From Verrucomicrobiales bacterium (GTDB lineage: Bacteria > Verrucomicrobiota > Verrucomicrobiia > Limisphaerales > J093), in the NCBI GenBank assembly GCA_015075445.1, contig JABTUJ010000040.1:1-64000 (forward strand): 64,000 nt of DNA, written 5' to 3'. Shown piece by piece: positions 25,001-34,000 of the stretch (positions are counted from its first letter, which is position 1; every line of letters starts with the position of its first letter). The notes under the pieces were generated by a model. That model saw only the letters and a list, made by a program, of their open reading frames with translations. It did no database searches and was not told the origin of the DNA. The position numbers and the translations under genes were made by a program.

Positions 25001-26111
25001 TGCCATCCCGGAGCCCGTGACCTGTCTGGCGGTCCAGCCCGATGGCGGCGTTCTGGTGGGCGGCGCGACGGTGGCCGGAGCGCAGGGCGAGACGCGGCTC
25101 GTGCGGGTGTTGTCCAACGGCCGTTCCGACCCAGCCTTCGCAACCGTCGAATTGACGGGTGGACATCCGTTGGGGGTGGCAGTCGACAGCGCGGGCCGCA
25201 TTGTCGTGGTCGGGGACTTCCTGGCCGTGAACGGCATTCCCCGACGCAGGCTGATTCGGCTACTGGCCGACGGTACCCCTGATCCCGACTTCAACGTGGG
25301 AACGGGTGCGGATGCAAGTGTGGCGCGGGTGGCCATGGCGTCGGGAGACCGGATCTACGTCGTCGGCGATTTCTGGAGCCTGAACGAGTTTCCCGGTAGC
25401 AGCAGGGTCGCACGGCTGCTGCCGGACGGGGCTCTCGATCCCGGTTTTTTCAGCCGGCCTCCCATCACCTCGAGCCGGGGCGTGACGAGCGTGTTACTGG
25501 TGGACGAAGAGCGACTCCTGATCACTACCCAGTCCTGGGAGGGCCAGACCGAGCTGACTCAGCTCCTTGACAACGGCATGCTCGATCCAGACTTCCTCCG
25601 CGGCACCGTCTCGAATGGCACCATCTCGGCGATGGTCACGCTCCCGACGGGCCAGGTTCTGATCGCGGGCGATTTCCGCGGCTATGGTGACCGGCCGTAC
25701 AATCGAATCGCCCGGCTGAATCCGGAGGGCACTTTCGACGCGACGTTCCCCGGCACCGGTGGTCCCGATGGTCCGATCCACGCGCTGGTGGTGTTGAGCG
25801 ATGGGCGGGTTGTTGCCGGCGGCGACTTTACCCGCTACGACGGCTTCACGCGCCACCGGCTGGCCTGGCTCGACCGGACGGGTCGCCTGGAAACCACGTC
25901 GCCAGGGTTTGTCCGCGCCTCACTCGACCCGCAAGGGTTTCCGTCGCTCACCTTCCAGTGCGAGCCCAACCGTCCCACGACCGTCCTGCGTTCGACGGAT
26001 CTGCGGGTCTGGTCGGAGATTCGCCTCGGCGCCGTCGCCCGCCGCTTCGTGACGTGGAGCGACATCGAGGAGCACTCGGCGCGGTTCTATCGCGTCCGCC
26101 AGGAATGGTGA
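22011..26111 (+). CDS. secreted delta-60-repeat and Calx-beta protein
   Basis: 1,366-aa extracellular protein. A signal peptide (about 1-22, PLATLGLVLALTGTAQ) is followed by delta-60 repeats to about residue 390, for example VRLNPDGSLD and the recurring QPDGKLLIAGRFTQVNGQPR. A middle section (about 395-720) has CARDB-like and lamin/jelly-roll-like stretches. Two Calx-beta domains lie near 725-940 (VEYVTADGTAFAGTDYVAQGG). A second delta-60 block runs to about 1300, and the C-terminus is a short module ending HSARFYRVRQEW. That tail resembles the ends of the proteins at 41648, 56981 and 59159. Probably surface or secreted, with a binding or adhesive role; no enzyme motif is seen. Confidence 0.85.
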   Translation: MRRSSCAPLATLGLVLALTGTAQDAGELDPSFIPALDPTQTSGVWRLAVTPGGKILVHGSSRDNEGWPREWLTRLNDDGSVDTAFGGPVGFDVGLAAVVALPEERVLVAGPFTRVNGSPATPVVRLNPDGSLDKSYTGGDGALRAVFAGALQPDDRLLCAGNLNSPQGILWNRLVRLLPDGRLDPDFKPPAAPSGSVRALAVQSDEKILVGGDFPALGSGLLKYLARLNPNGSVDPGFSTALGLNGTVTDIQVQADGQFFIAGTFSRVEGKWVRPLVRLTPDGTLDTPFATDVAFTYPETIPLLQDDGKVLCAGTFRVTNSLGQVVAKRLIRLASDGRYDRDFTDRVEVNDTIYSLVRQPDGKLLIAGRFTQVNGQPRPGLARLWLGPRDAVADLALAWETPAGAWTLGEPGEIRLRLSAPGTTPAADVRIEVSPPIGAEILAADCPGGMFQCVLEGGGVRCQALEEVAAAEIVLTLRADTWDRFRLEATVAASTPDPFDANNAARIEVPTRLEDDFWVYEHDFEVAPVGPEWSTNRLYSTPVGGRRFLGLFGPQEVVLTLPGLGSHTAVSVAFDLYLARSWDGNSTSEGPDVWSLRVADGPLLFQTTFNTQPHSMADAWAAGQAFPDFFPGGYHLPFSGAAETNRLGFTLNAYDSASAPADAVYHLEASFAHAAETLPLVFDARLAAAHPGASWIYDEAWGLDNVRVRAVDCPAGLLAFAARRVQVNRSESEAVLEVRRIGGTTGEVQVEYVTADGTAFAGTDYVAQGGVLSFGEGVAWQTVRVPLLADPGATTAREFTVRLHTPTGGAALGSTQVAFVRLHPVVGSLAFAKENYAVPELDGAVPLTFTRSGDPSVPASLEFVTREHSAIPGKDYQPQTNMVAFPPGVIHQVATLRGFADNASAEPDKEIGLQIVRVSGDGMIAGQPALAVITLLDDDSPWGPGIGTDGTVRLLAAGPDGTLLAAGAFTTANGTPYSRLVRYRSDGKVDPGFVLAAAIPEPVTCLAVQPDGGVLVGGATVAGAQGETRLVRVLSNGRSDPAFATVELTGGHPLGVAVDSAGRIVVVGDFLAVNGIPRRRLIRLLADGTPDPDFNVGTGADASVARVAMASGDRIYVVGDFWSLNEFPGSSRVARLLPDGALDPGFFSRPPITSSRGVTSVLLVDEERLLITTQSWEGQTELTQLLDNGMLDPDFLRGTVSNGTISAMVTLPTGQVLIAGDFRGYGDRPYNRIARLNPEGTFDATFPGTGGPDGPIHALVVLSDGRVVAGGDFTRYDGFTRHRLAWLDRTGRLETTSPGFVRASLDPQGFPSLTFQCEPNRPTTVLRSTDLRVWSEIRLGAVARRFVTWSDIEEHSARFYRVRQEW

Positions 26112-26114
26112 GGA

Positions 26115-27368
26115 CAATGGGGTCAGATCCGTACTATTTACGAACACTGCTCGCCCGTCGCCCCCTGACGCCACGGTGGGCAGCGCGTGCGATCCGTACT
26201 CTTGACGGATGAGCGAACGCGCCTCCACAGCCAACATCACGGTTTCTCCCGGCGCTCCCCGAGCCTCCGCCTCATCTCTTCCACAAACCGGATCCTCGCC
26301 GCGTCCAGGGGCATTCCAGCCGTAAACCGCCGCACCGCCTGCGCTGCGGCGCCATACGTCAGCCCGCCCACCGCCCTCACCACCTCCGCCAACCGATGCC
26401 TGCCGTGCCGCACCGCCACGTAGATTGTCCCGTCGCGTCCCCAATCGCCCCAATCCTCCGCCATCTCGGGCCAACGCCGCCCACGCAACCGTTCCGCTAT
26501 CGCCACAATCTCCGCCCACGCGATCCGATCCGCTCGCGCGATCTGGCGCGCGGCCGTCTGTGCCTCTGGATCCACGCTTCCCGACGCCAATCCCTTCAGC
26601 AACGCCTGCGCGTACTCCTTGCCGCCAAGAACCAAGCCGCCGACCAGCCCTGACCACGGGCTGTCCAGCCGCCCCTCGCGCACGGGGGCCTCGGTGTACT
26701 CGCGCAGGGCCTGGCGCTGCTGTTCCCGGCTGCGCCCGCCACAGCCCGCCCCGATCACTCCGGTTTCCAGCCACCCAGGCGCCGGCTCTGCCCCACCGTA
26801 CACTCGCCACGAACTCCAGGGGTACTCGTTCAGTTCGTGCAATCGCTGCTGGACCAACGCCGCTCCCGGGTCAACGCCTCCGCCCGCTCGGGACTGACGT
26901 TGCTGCGTCTTGCCCAGCCCCAAGCGGCCCACCCGCACTGGATTCAGATGGACGTAGCGCGCGACCGCCGCCACCCCGCCTGGATCTTCGATGAGGACCG
27001 CCTTGTACCGCCCCTGAAAGAGGTGCCCGCACTGCCGATGCGCCCAATTGAAACGACTGGTGTAACTGACGTGCAACCAGTGCATCGCCTCGCCCAAGTT
27101 GGGCTCCGGCGTCCGGACCACCAGATGATAATGGTTGTCCATCAGCACGAACGCGTGCACCTCCAGGCCAGACCGTTCCGGCAACTCGGCCACCAGCCCC
27201 AGAAATCGCCGCCGATCCGTGTCCGTCCGGTAGATCGCTTCGCGCCGGTTGCCCCGGCTGGTCACATGATACCACCCGCCTGCCACCTGGATTCTCAACG
27301 GTCTGGCCATGGCGCGAGCCTGTGCGCCAACACCGCATTCGTCAACAATACGGATCTGACCCCATTGA
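26115..27368. mobile_element. RAYT transposase module between inverted repeats
   Basis: The transposase gene lies between AATGGGGTCAGATCCGTA at about 26116 and its inverse complement TACGGATCTGACCCC near 27350-27367. A partial extra copy, GATCCGTACTCTTGAC, is at about 26190. This layout, a Y1 transposase flanked by inverted palindromic-type repeats, is typical of REP-associated tyrosine transposases. The first ten bases are shared with the 30-bp repeat family found elsewhere in the window. Confidence 0.75.
26237..27310 (-). CDS. REP-associated tyrosine transposase (RAYT)
   Basis: Single-strand transposase of the Y1/IS200-related RAYT family, about 357 aa from the start MARPLRIQVAGGWYHV (the frame extends upstream through the repeat). 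The N-terminal catalytic domain contains YHVTSRGNRREAIYRTD, the HUH-type motif DNHYHLVVRTP and RYVHLNPVRVG, which follows the usual FQGRYKAVLIE. The C-terminal half (YPWSSWRVYGG onward) is the longer helical extension seen in many environmental RAYTs; it ends with a helix-turn-helix-like stretch LAEVVRAVGGLTYGAAAQAVRRF. RAYTs are thought to move or maintain short REP elements rather than themselves. Confidence 0.85.
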   Translation of the reverse strand: MARPLRIQVAGGWYHVTSRGNRREAIYRTDTDRRRFLGLVAELPERSGLEVHAFVLMDNHYHLVVRTPEPNLGEAMHWLHVSYTSRFNWAHRQCGHLFQGRYKAVLIEDPGGVAAVARYVHLNPVRVGRLGLGKTQQRQSRAGGGVDPGAALVQQRLHELNEYPWSSWRVYGGAEPAPGWLETGVIGAGCGGRSREQQRQALREYTEAPVREGRLDSPWSGLVGGLVLGGKEYAQALLKGLASGSVDPEAQTAARQIARADRIAWAEIVAIAERLRGRRWPEMAEDWGDWGRDGTIYVAVRHGRHRLAEVVRAVGGLTYGAAAQAVRRFTAGMPLDAARIRFVEEMRRRLGERREKP

Positions 27369-27591
27369 CCCCATTCGCCAGCGCTTTCGAGCATGAACAG
27401 ATGGATGAAGCCCGCAGGCTGCTGGAGTAGGACTTGTGTCGGCGGCGCGATTGGGAGCCCCAGGCCGTTTCTCGCGATTCAAGACCGCCGTCGTGGCGCG
27501 GCGTGCTCGGAGCAATCGCCCGCCCGAGCCCCGGCCTGCCGGAGAACGCTTTGGTGGCTCAGGCGGAACGAGCGCACGGAGTCCTGCGTTA

Positions 27592-28245
27592 TCAGGCCAG
27601 TGGTGTGGCGTTGTGCCGCTCAGCGGAAGCCTGACCTGCCGCATCGGTCCGGCTGCGGGCCAACGCGTACTCCGCGGGCGTGTCGATGTCCTCAAGGACG
27701 GCCGGATCGTCGGTGCCCCATTCTGTGGTCTCGGCGGCATGGGCGTGCAGCAGCCCGCGCAGGCCCACCCCGTCGTGGGTGCGGAGCAGTTCCTCGCGAT
27801 AGCGGGCCGCCAGGATTACCGGGTGCCCGCGGCGACCCCGGTGCACTGGAACGAGGATCCCAGCCTGGCCGGCGCGGAAGTCCGTGAGCATCCGGCACAC
27901 TAGAGCCGGCTCCAACGAAGGCAGGTCCCCCGGCGTGACAATGAGGCTCTCCACCGTCGCGGGCAGCGCCCGCAAACCGCAGCGCAAGGAGGCGAGCATG
28001 TCGGCGGTCGGGTCCGGGTTCTCCACCCAGGTCACCGGTCGGTTGCCCAACGCCTCACGCAGCGGTGCGAGCGGCGGCCGCCCGACCACGAGGACCGGGT
28101 CTGCCGGAGCGCCCCGGCAAGCATCCACCACCCGAGCCAGCACCGACGACCCCGCGAACGGCAGAAGCAGCTTGTTCGTCCCCATCCGCTGGGAACGGCC
28201 GGCAGCCAGCACGATCGCGGCTGTCATCGGCGTGCCGTGTGTCAT
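27592..28245 (-). CDS. mocA: molybdenum cofactor cytidylyltransferase-like protein
   Basis: Nucleotidyltransferase of 217 aa in the MobA-like NTP transferase family, closest in style to MocA. MocA makes the CMP-linked molybdopterin used by xanthine-dehydrogenase-family enzymes. The N-terminal motif is AAIVLAAGRSQRMGTNKLLLPFAG, with the phosphate-binding GRSxRMG and catalytic lysine. VTPGDLPSLEP gives the metal-binding acid, and RGRRGHPVIL is the usual mid-protein motif. ATG 28245 has GGAG about 10 bp upstream. It follows the hydroxylase large-subunit gene by 12 bp, so it should supply the cofactor for that enzyme. Confidence 0.85.
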   Translation of the reverse strand: MTHGTPMTAAIVLAAGRSQRMGTNKLLLPFAGSSVLARVVDACRGAPADPVLVVGRPPLAPLREALGNRPVTWVENPDPTADMLASLRCGLRALPATVESLIVTPGDLPSLEPALVCRMLTDFRAGQAGILVPVHRGRRGHPVILAARYREELLRTHDGVGLRGLLHAHAAETTEWGTDDPAVLEDIDTPAEYALARSRTDAAGQASAERHNATPLA

Positions 28246-28257
28246 GACCGCTCCACG

Positions 28258-30365
28258 CTAAGCCTCCTGCGTGTCCCGTAACCGGATGGGCATGGCACGC
28301 ACGCGCCGGCCGGTGGCGTGGAAGACGGCGTTGGCGATGGCGGGCGCGATGGCGATGATGGGAGTCCCCGCGCCGCTTACGCTCTCGCGAGGTCGGGGCG
28401 GTCTAACAGGTGGACGTCGAGTTCGGGGACATCGGCGAAGCGCGGCACGAGGTAACGGCCTGAAGGCGGCGTTGCGCATCTGGCCGCCCGCGAATCGCAT
28501 CTCCTCGCGGAGGGCCGGGCCCAGCCCATCAGGATGCAGCCCCGCACCTGCTGATCAGGGTTGTCGGGCTGACCACTGCGCCGCACCTTCGAAGACCTGA
28601 CAGACACGCCGCACCGTGAGCCGGTCCGCGGCATCCACGGCCACCTCGACGCACGCCGCCACGTAGGAGCCTTTCTCGGTGCCGCAGGCCAGTCCGATGC
28701 CGACCCCGGCCTCCTTCTGCCGGACCCGCTCCCGCCAGCCGAAGCGCCGCGCCGCCTCCTCGAGCACCGTTCTGGTGGCGCGCGTTGTCGAGGTGGGCCA
28801 GGCGGAACCTCGAGCGGATCGGCGCCGCCGCCGCGGCCAGCTCATCCATGAACGCCTCGCGCGCGAAGTTGTTATAGCCGCCAGGGTGCGATAGGACCCC
28901 TGGCGGAGCGGCGCGAAGTCGACGCGAGGTAACGGCTCCGCGTCCGCTGGCCCGGTAGGGCGTGTCCACGGCTGAACCGCCGGAGTTGATGTTATACCGC
29001 CACGAGGTCAGCCGGTTGCCGGCGACTGGCGGCTTCCACGTCATCGAGCGCGGCCGGACGGTGCAGTCTAGGTGAACCTCCCTGCGTCCAGTGCACCCAA
29101 CCGGGCAGCTGGCCGCCTGGCGGAGTCGCGCCGCTTCGATGGCCGCCTCCGCCGTGCGTTGCCGCCAAAGCCGCCGCCAAATCCGGCACCGCGACCGTCC
29201 CTGTCCGCCAGGCGGAAGGTTCGCGCGAGTTCGCGATGGTACCCGAAGGGCGCCTGCGTCCCGGTCCAGACGCAGAGCTTGCTGGTCCGCCATTCCGCAA
29301 GGGCCGTGCGGGTTTCCATCGGGGCGTGTTGGACGTACGTTTCCAGACGTCGCCCGGCAGGGTCTCTGCATGCCCGCGCGAGCCCTCGTCAAAGGGATTC
29401 GCCGGCACGCCCCCCTGGACGCCGCGGCGGAGGTGGTCAGACCTCGCGGCTCGAGGGGTGCGCTGAGGGTTCCCACTCGGCGGTTTCGGCCACGGCTTTC
29501 AAGGCCTGCTCAGCCCGCCACGTGGTCGGCGCCGCGACCCCCACGAATCCGTCGGCTTGCACCGCCACGACGCCCGACATCGCCCGTGCCGGCGCCAGGT
29601 CCACCGCGATCAGTCGCGCCCCGTACGAGGGCGGGCGCAGGACCTTGCCGTAGAGCATCCCGGGTCGCCGGTAGTCGGAAGGGTACGGGTGCGCCCCGGT
29701 GACCAGCGCGCGCTGGTTGACCCGCGGAGCCGAGTTGCCCATGACGCGCCACTGCGCCACGGCGGTCACGCGGATGTCGTCCGGGATGTCCTGCCAGCGG
29801 CCCGGCAACGTCGCTCCGCCAGTCGCGTACGTCAGGGTGCGCGAGCTCGCGGCCTCGCGGATCCGGCCGTCGGCCACGGTCAGTTCCGCCGGCGCCACGC
29901 CCCAGCGTCGGGCGGCCAACTCGATCAGAAGCTGGCGCCGCGGCGGGCGCCTCCTGACGGACGGCGGCACGGTTTGGGTGGTCCGCTGCCGGCGGTGATG
30001 CCGTCGTCGTAAGCACCTGGTTCCGTATCGCCCATCATCACCAGGCGGACCTGGTCGAGCGACGCACCCTCGGCCGCGGCCCGGGTGAGCTGCGTGCGGG
30101 CACCCTGCCCCATCTCGATCTTGCCCGTGAGCACCGTGATCGTGCCGTCCTGACCGATGTGAAGGCGGGTCGATACGGGGCGGGTCCCGCCCCGTCCGCC
30201 GCGGCTCTGACCGAACGCGGTTGCCAGGCTGACGGCGATGACCCATCCCGCGCCCAGCACCTGGACGAAGGAACGCCGGTTCATTGGGGTGCCGATCTCG
30301 CCGGGGTCAGTCGTGTGCGCGGCGTGGACTTTGAGGGTTTCGTCGGTGGTGGGATGGGGGCGCAT
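28258..30365 (-). pseudogene. isoquinoline/aldehyde oxidoreductase large subunit, multiply frame-broken
   Basis: Molybdopterin-binding large subunit of an IorB/xanthine-dehydrogenase-type hydroxylase. ATG 30365 follows a strong GGAGGTG and overlaps closely with the small-subunit gene. A Tat leader (NRRSFVQVLGAG) and GKIEMGQGARTQLTRAAAEG are in frame; the frame breaks near 29985. Recognisable pieces then alternate between frames, in the expected order: QLLIELAARRWGVAPAEL, LYGKVLRPPSYGARL, WTGTQAPFGYHRELARTF, NINSGGSAVDTPYR, NNFAREAFMDELA, GVGIGLACGTEKGSYVA, YLVPRFADVPELDVHLLDRP, and IIAIAPAIANAVFHATGRRV at the end. About ten one-base changes are needed, yet the motifs are intact. Either sequencing indels or a very young pseudogene. 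Confidence 0.8.
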
Positions 30366-30369
30366 GGCT

Positions 30370-30840
30370 TCACCTCCGGGCTTCGGCGACGGCACGGCGG
30401 ACGGCTTTGAGGATGCGGGGATAGCCGCAGCACCGGCAGATCTGGGCGTTCATCCACGTCAGGACCTCGTCGTCGCTGGGGCGCGGCTGGTGGTTCAGCA
30501 ACGCGACGGTGGCCAGGATCATGCCGGGGGTGCAATAGCCGCATTGCATCGCGCCTTCCTCGAGAAAGGCCCGCTGGACGGGGTGCAACGGGTCGCCCGT
30601 GCTCAAGCCCTCGATGGTGGTGACGGACTTGCCGGCAGCGTCCCGGACCGGGAGAAGGCACGCGTGTTCGCGCCGGCCCTCGAGCAGGACGGTGCAGGCG
30701 CCGCACTGGCCTTCGCCGCACCCGTATTTGGTTCCGGTGAGTCCGAGGTCCTCGCGCAACACGTGGAGCAACGGCCGTTGCGGGTCGGTGGTCACCGTGT
30801 GGCGTTGGCCGTTGATGGTGAGCGTGAGGGTGCTGTCCAT
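30370..30840 (-). CDS. (2Fe-2S) small subunit of molybdenum hydroxylase
   Basis: 156-aa iron-sulfur subunit of the isoquinoline 1-oxidoreductase/xanthine dehydrogenase family (IorA-like). The plant-ferredoxin-type cluster is held by C41, C46, C49 and C61 in GCGEGQCGACTV and HAC. The second cluster domain uses C100, C103, C135 and C137 (QCGYCTPGM, CRCCGY). It transfers electrons from the molybdenum centre of the large subunit to an external acceptor. Order on the minus strand is small subunit, large subunit, mocA, a standard hydroxylase operon. There is no FAD subunit gene, again as in IorAB. Confidence 0.9.
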   Translation of the reverse strand: MDSTLTLTINGQRHTVTTDPQRPLLHVLREDLGLTGTKYGCGEGQCGACTVLLEGRREHACLLPVRDAAGKSVTTIEGLSTGDPLHPVQRAFLEEGAMQCGYCTPGMILATVALLNHQPRPSDDEVLTWMNAQICRCCGYPRILKAVRRAVAEARR

Positions 30841-30907
30841 AATCCGGCGGCTTTCTATGGAGGTCTAAACCCGATCCAGGCTCGACGCAAGCCGCCGCTC
30901 GACCGGC

Positions 30908-31060
30908 AATGGGGTCAAACATTGACATTTGACATTTTGCCAGGCCGGCGACGGCCGGACCTGAACCCGACCGCGACGACGCCGCAAGCCAGCCCGGGGG
31001 TCGCCGCCGGTCGGTTGCCGCGGGAGGCCGATTGTCAAATGTCAATGTTTGACCCCATTG
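30908..31060. mobile_element. 153-bp element with 30-bp inverted ends (MITE-like)
   Basis: Two copies of the GGGGTCAAACATTGACATTT repeat face each other at 30908-30936 and 31031-31060. The interior of about 95 bp is GC-rich and partly self-complementary (CCGGC-GACG-GCCGG). It has no ORF. The right end lies two bases beyond the stop codon of the HEAT-protein gene. Inferred to be a non-autonomous element of the RAYT-related repeat family. Confidence 0.7.
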
Positions 31061-31062
31061 CC

Positions 31063-34000
31063 CTACGGGGCCGGCCCCTGTTGCTTGCCGGCGCTCAGCT
31101 TCTGGAAGCGTTCGTCGCCTTCCCAACTCACGGAACTCTCGAACAGCTCTCCGCCATACGAGATGTTGAGAACCCGATCGTGATGGGTGCAGCGGATCAG
31201 CGGAACCGCGTCGCCATAGAGCTTTCGCTGACGGTTCTTCCAGTCCTTCATGGTCGCCCGCGATCCGCCCCAGACCGTATTCGGAACCTCCCGGGCGCAG
31301 AAGTCATAGGTGTACGAAGTCCTGATCCGCGGGTCCTCCAGCCCCGGGTAGCTGGCGATCGTGTCGGTTTGAGTCGGACAGACGAAGACGTTGGTTGCCG
31401 GGATGTGTTGCGGCACCAGGTCCGAAAGCCAGTTGGGGATGTCCCCGTGCGCCTTCCTATACGCCTGGATGCCCGCATACAGCTCGCGCAGATTCTGCTG
31501 ACATTGCGTCTTGCGCGGGTCGGACGGCGGGCCTGCGTCCTGAACCAAAGTCTCCGCGGTCGGAACGGGCACCGGGTCTTCCGGCCCGTCCAGAACGGTC
31601 GGAAGAAATACCACGACAGTTGCGTCCTGCTGCCGACTCCCAGGGGGAGCCTGGGACCTTGCCCTCTGCCGGTGCCACGCTGCCTCAGCGGCGGCTCGCA
31701 CCCGTTCATCCGGGTCCTCCAAAGCTGCGGCGAGGGCAGTGACCGCGCGCGGTTCACCGAGCCGGCCCAGCGCGTTCGCGGCAAACACGCGCATTCGCGG
31801 TTGCGGGTCTGCGAGTGTGTCGACCAGCGGATCGAGGGCGGGCGGGCCAAGACTCACCAACGCTTCCATCCCCCTTGCCATGTCCCATTCGAGATTCTCG
31901 ATGTTCCCCGTGCGCTCGGTTGGCGCCGACGCATCGGGGACATCTTCTCCCGGGACGGCGGGCTTGGCGGCATCCCCCGGCGGGGCGCCGCCGCCCGGCT
32001 TTGCCTGCCCGGCTGGCATTGGGGCAGCCAACGTCTCTTGAAGGCTTGGCCGGCCCAGTTCGTCCGCCGCGTGCGTGACGGATTCCAAGAGCGGGCCGGT
32101 GCCGCGCGAGTCTTTCAAACGGACCAGTGCCTGCGCCACGACGAGCTGATCCGAACCCGGCCTGGCCAGAAGTGCGAAAACCCGGTCGGCGGCCTGCGTC
32201 ACCCCCAGTCGCCCGGAGAGCCAGACCGCAATCTCCTGCCGGCCGGGCTGGGACTCGTCGTCCAGACACCGCAGCAAGGTCGCCGCCTTGATCGCGTCGG
32301 TCGCGCTCGTCGGGTCCGCGGCGCCTCCCCGTTGAACCTGCGGACTCATCCGATCTTGGAGCAGCGCGGCCAACGGCGCCGCGGCGCGGGGATCATCAAG
32401 AAGGACGAGGCCCCTGGCGGCGCACTGGACCACCTCGGACTCGGTGTCCTGAAGGGCGCCCATCAGCGGCACGACCAGGCGGGGATCGGGAATCCTGCTC
32501 AACAAGCCAGCCGCGAGGCAGCGGCGCTTCGGATCGTCGTGCGTGAGCAGCGGGAGGAGCGGTTCAACCGCCGCCGAGCCCATCTGCATGAGCGCTCCCA
32601 CGACACCCATGCCCGTCCATTCACTGTCCGGGTTCTCGAGGGCCGCGATCAGCGGCGCGACGGCACTCGCGTCCTTGAGTTCAGCGAGGGCGCAAGCGAC
32701 GGCGAAGTTGCCGCTGTCATCGTGGTTCTTCAGCGCCGCCCGCAGGGGTTCAACCGCCCGTGGGTCCCCCAACTGAGCCAGGGCGGAGGCGACGGCGCCA
32801 CGCGTTTCCTTGTCTTCAACGCGCAACGCCGCGAGGAGCGGTCCGACCGCCGCGGTGTCGCGCTGCCGGCCCAAACCGATGGCCGCCGAGGATCGGACTT
32901 GTTCGTCCGGGTCCTGCAGCCGGCCAATCAGCGCCGGCACGGCGCGCGAGTCGTGCAGCGAACCCAAGGTGGCGACCGCCGTGCGGCGCACGTGCACACC
33001 CGGATCGTCATGGAGCTCGAGGGAAGCCTCGATCGCGCGCGCATCCCTCATCCTCGCCAGCACCTCGGCCACAACCGCCCTGGTGAGGGTATCGCTGTCC
33101 CCCAACCGGTTGGCCATCGGCTCGACCGATCCTTGCGCCTTCAATCGTTGCAGCGCATAGCCGGCCGACCACCGAACGTCCGGGTCTTGATCTTTCAGGG
33201 TCTCGATGAGGGGAGCGATGGCGCGCGGATCGCCTTGGTTCCCGAGCGCGTCCGCGGCCTGGCGCCGCGTCCCGGCGTCCCGGTCCTTGAGGGCCGCGGT
33301 CAGGGGGTCAAGGCCACGTGGATCCCGCAAGGCACCCAACGCCCCAACCGCGGCCGCCCGGGTCGTGGCGTCCGGATCATTGAGCGCTTGGACCAACGCT
33401 GTGACGACCCGCCCATCGTCCTGGAACGTGCCGAGCATCCGGACGGCCGATTGCCGGATTCCTCGGTTCGGTGACTGGAGCGCGGCGCCCAAGGGCGAGA
33501 TTGCGGCATTGCCCATGGACTTTAGAGCCTCCACAGCCGACTGGTACCCGGCTTGCTTTGCGGAAGCAGACGGTCGGCCGGTACTCAGATCCAACGAGAA
33601 GGCCGGACTGGACATCTCGAGCAACAGAGGTTCCACGGCGACCTCGGCCCCGAGCGCCGCCACCTCCGGACCACGTCCGAGCGCCGCCAGGTAGTACGCG
33701 CGCTGGGAGTCGTCCTCAGGCTGCCACCCCATCTTCGTAAGCGCCCCGGCCGCTTCCCGCCGGTCAAGGCCGGAGGTGGATTTGAGAGCGGCCAGAAGGG
33801 GGCCCCCCGCCGCCGGGCCGAGTTTTGCGGCCTGGTCGTACCGAGAGAACGCCACCAGGATCAGGGCGCGCAGCCGATCCGTGGTCGGCTTCCAGCCGAG
33901 CTTCTGGAGCGCGGAGGCTGCCTCACGCCGGAACATTGGGTCGGCATCCTCCATGGCGGCGAGGAGTGGCTCAACGGCGCGGAGGTCGCCAAGCGGACCG

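Noticed and set aside
30238-33474. 1,078-codon plus-strand open frame
   Set aside because: It is antisense to the [2Fe-2S] subunit and the HEAT-repeat gene and spans a repeat element; it mirrors the repeats of the real protein.
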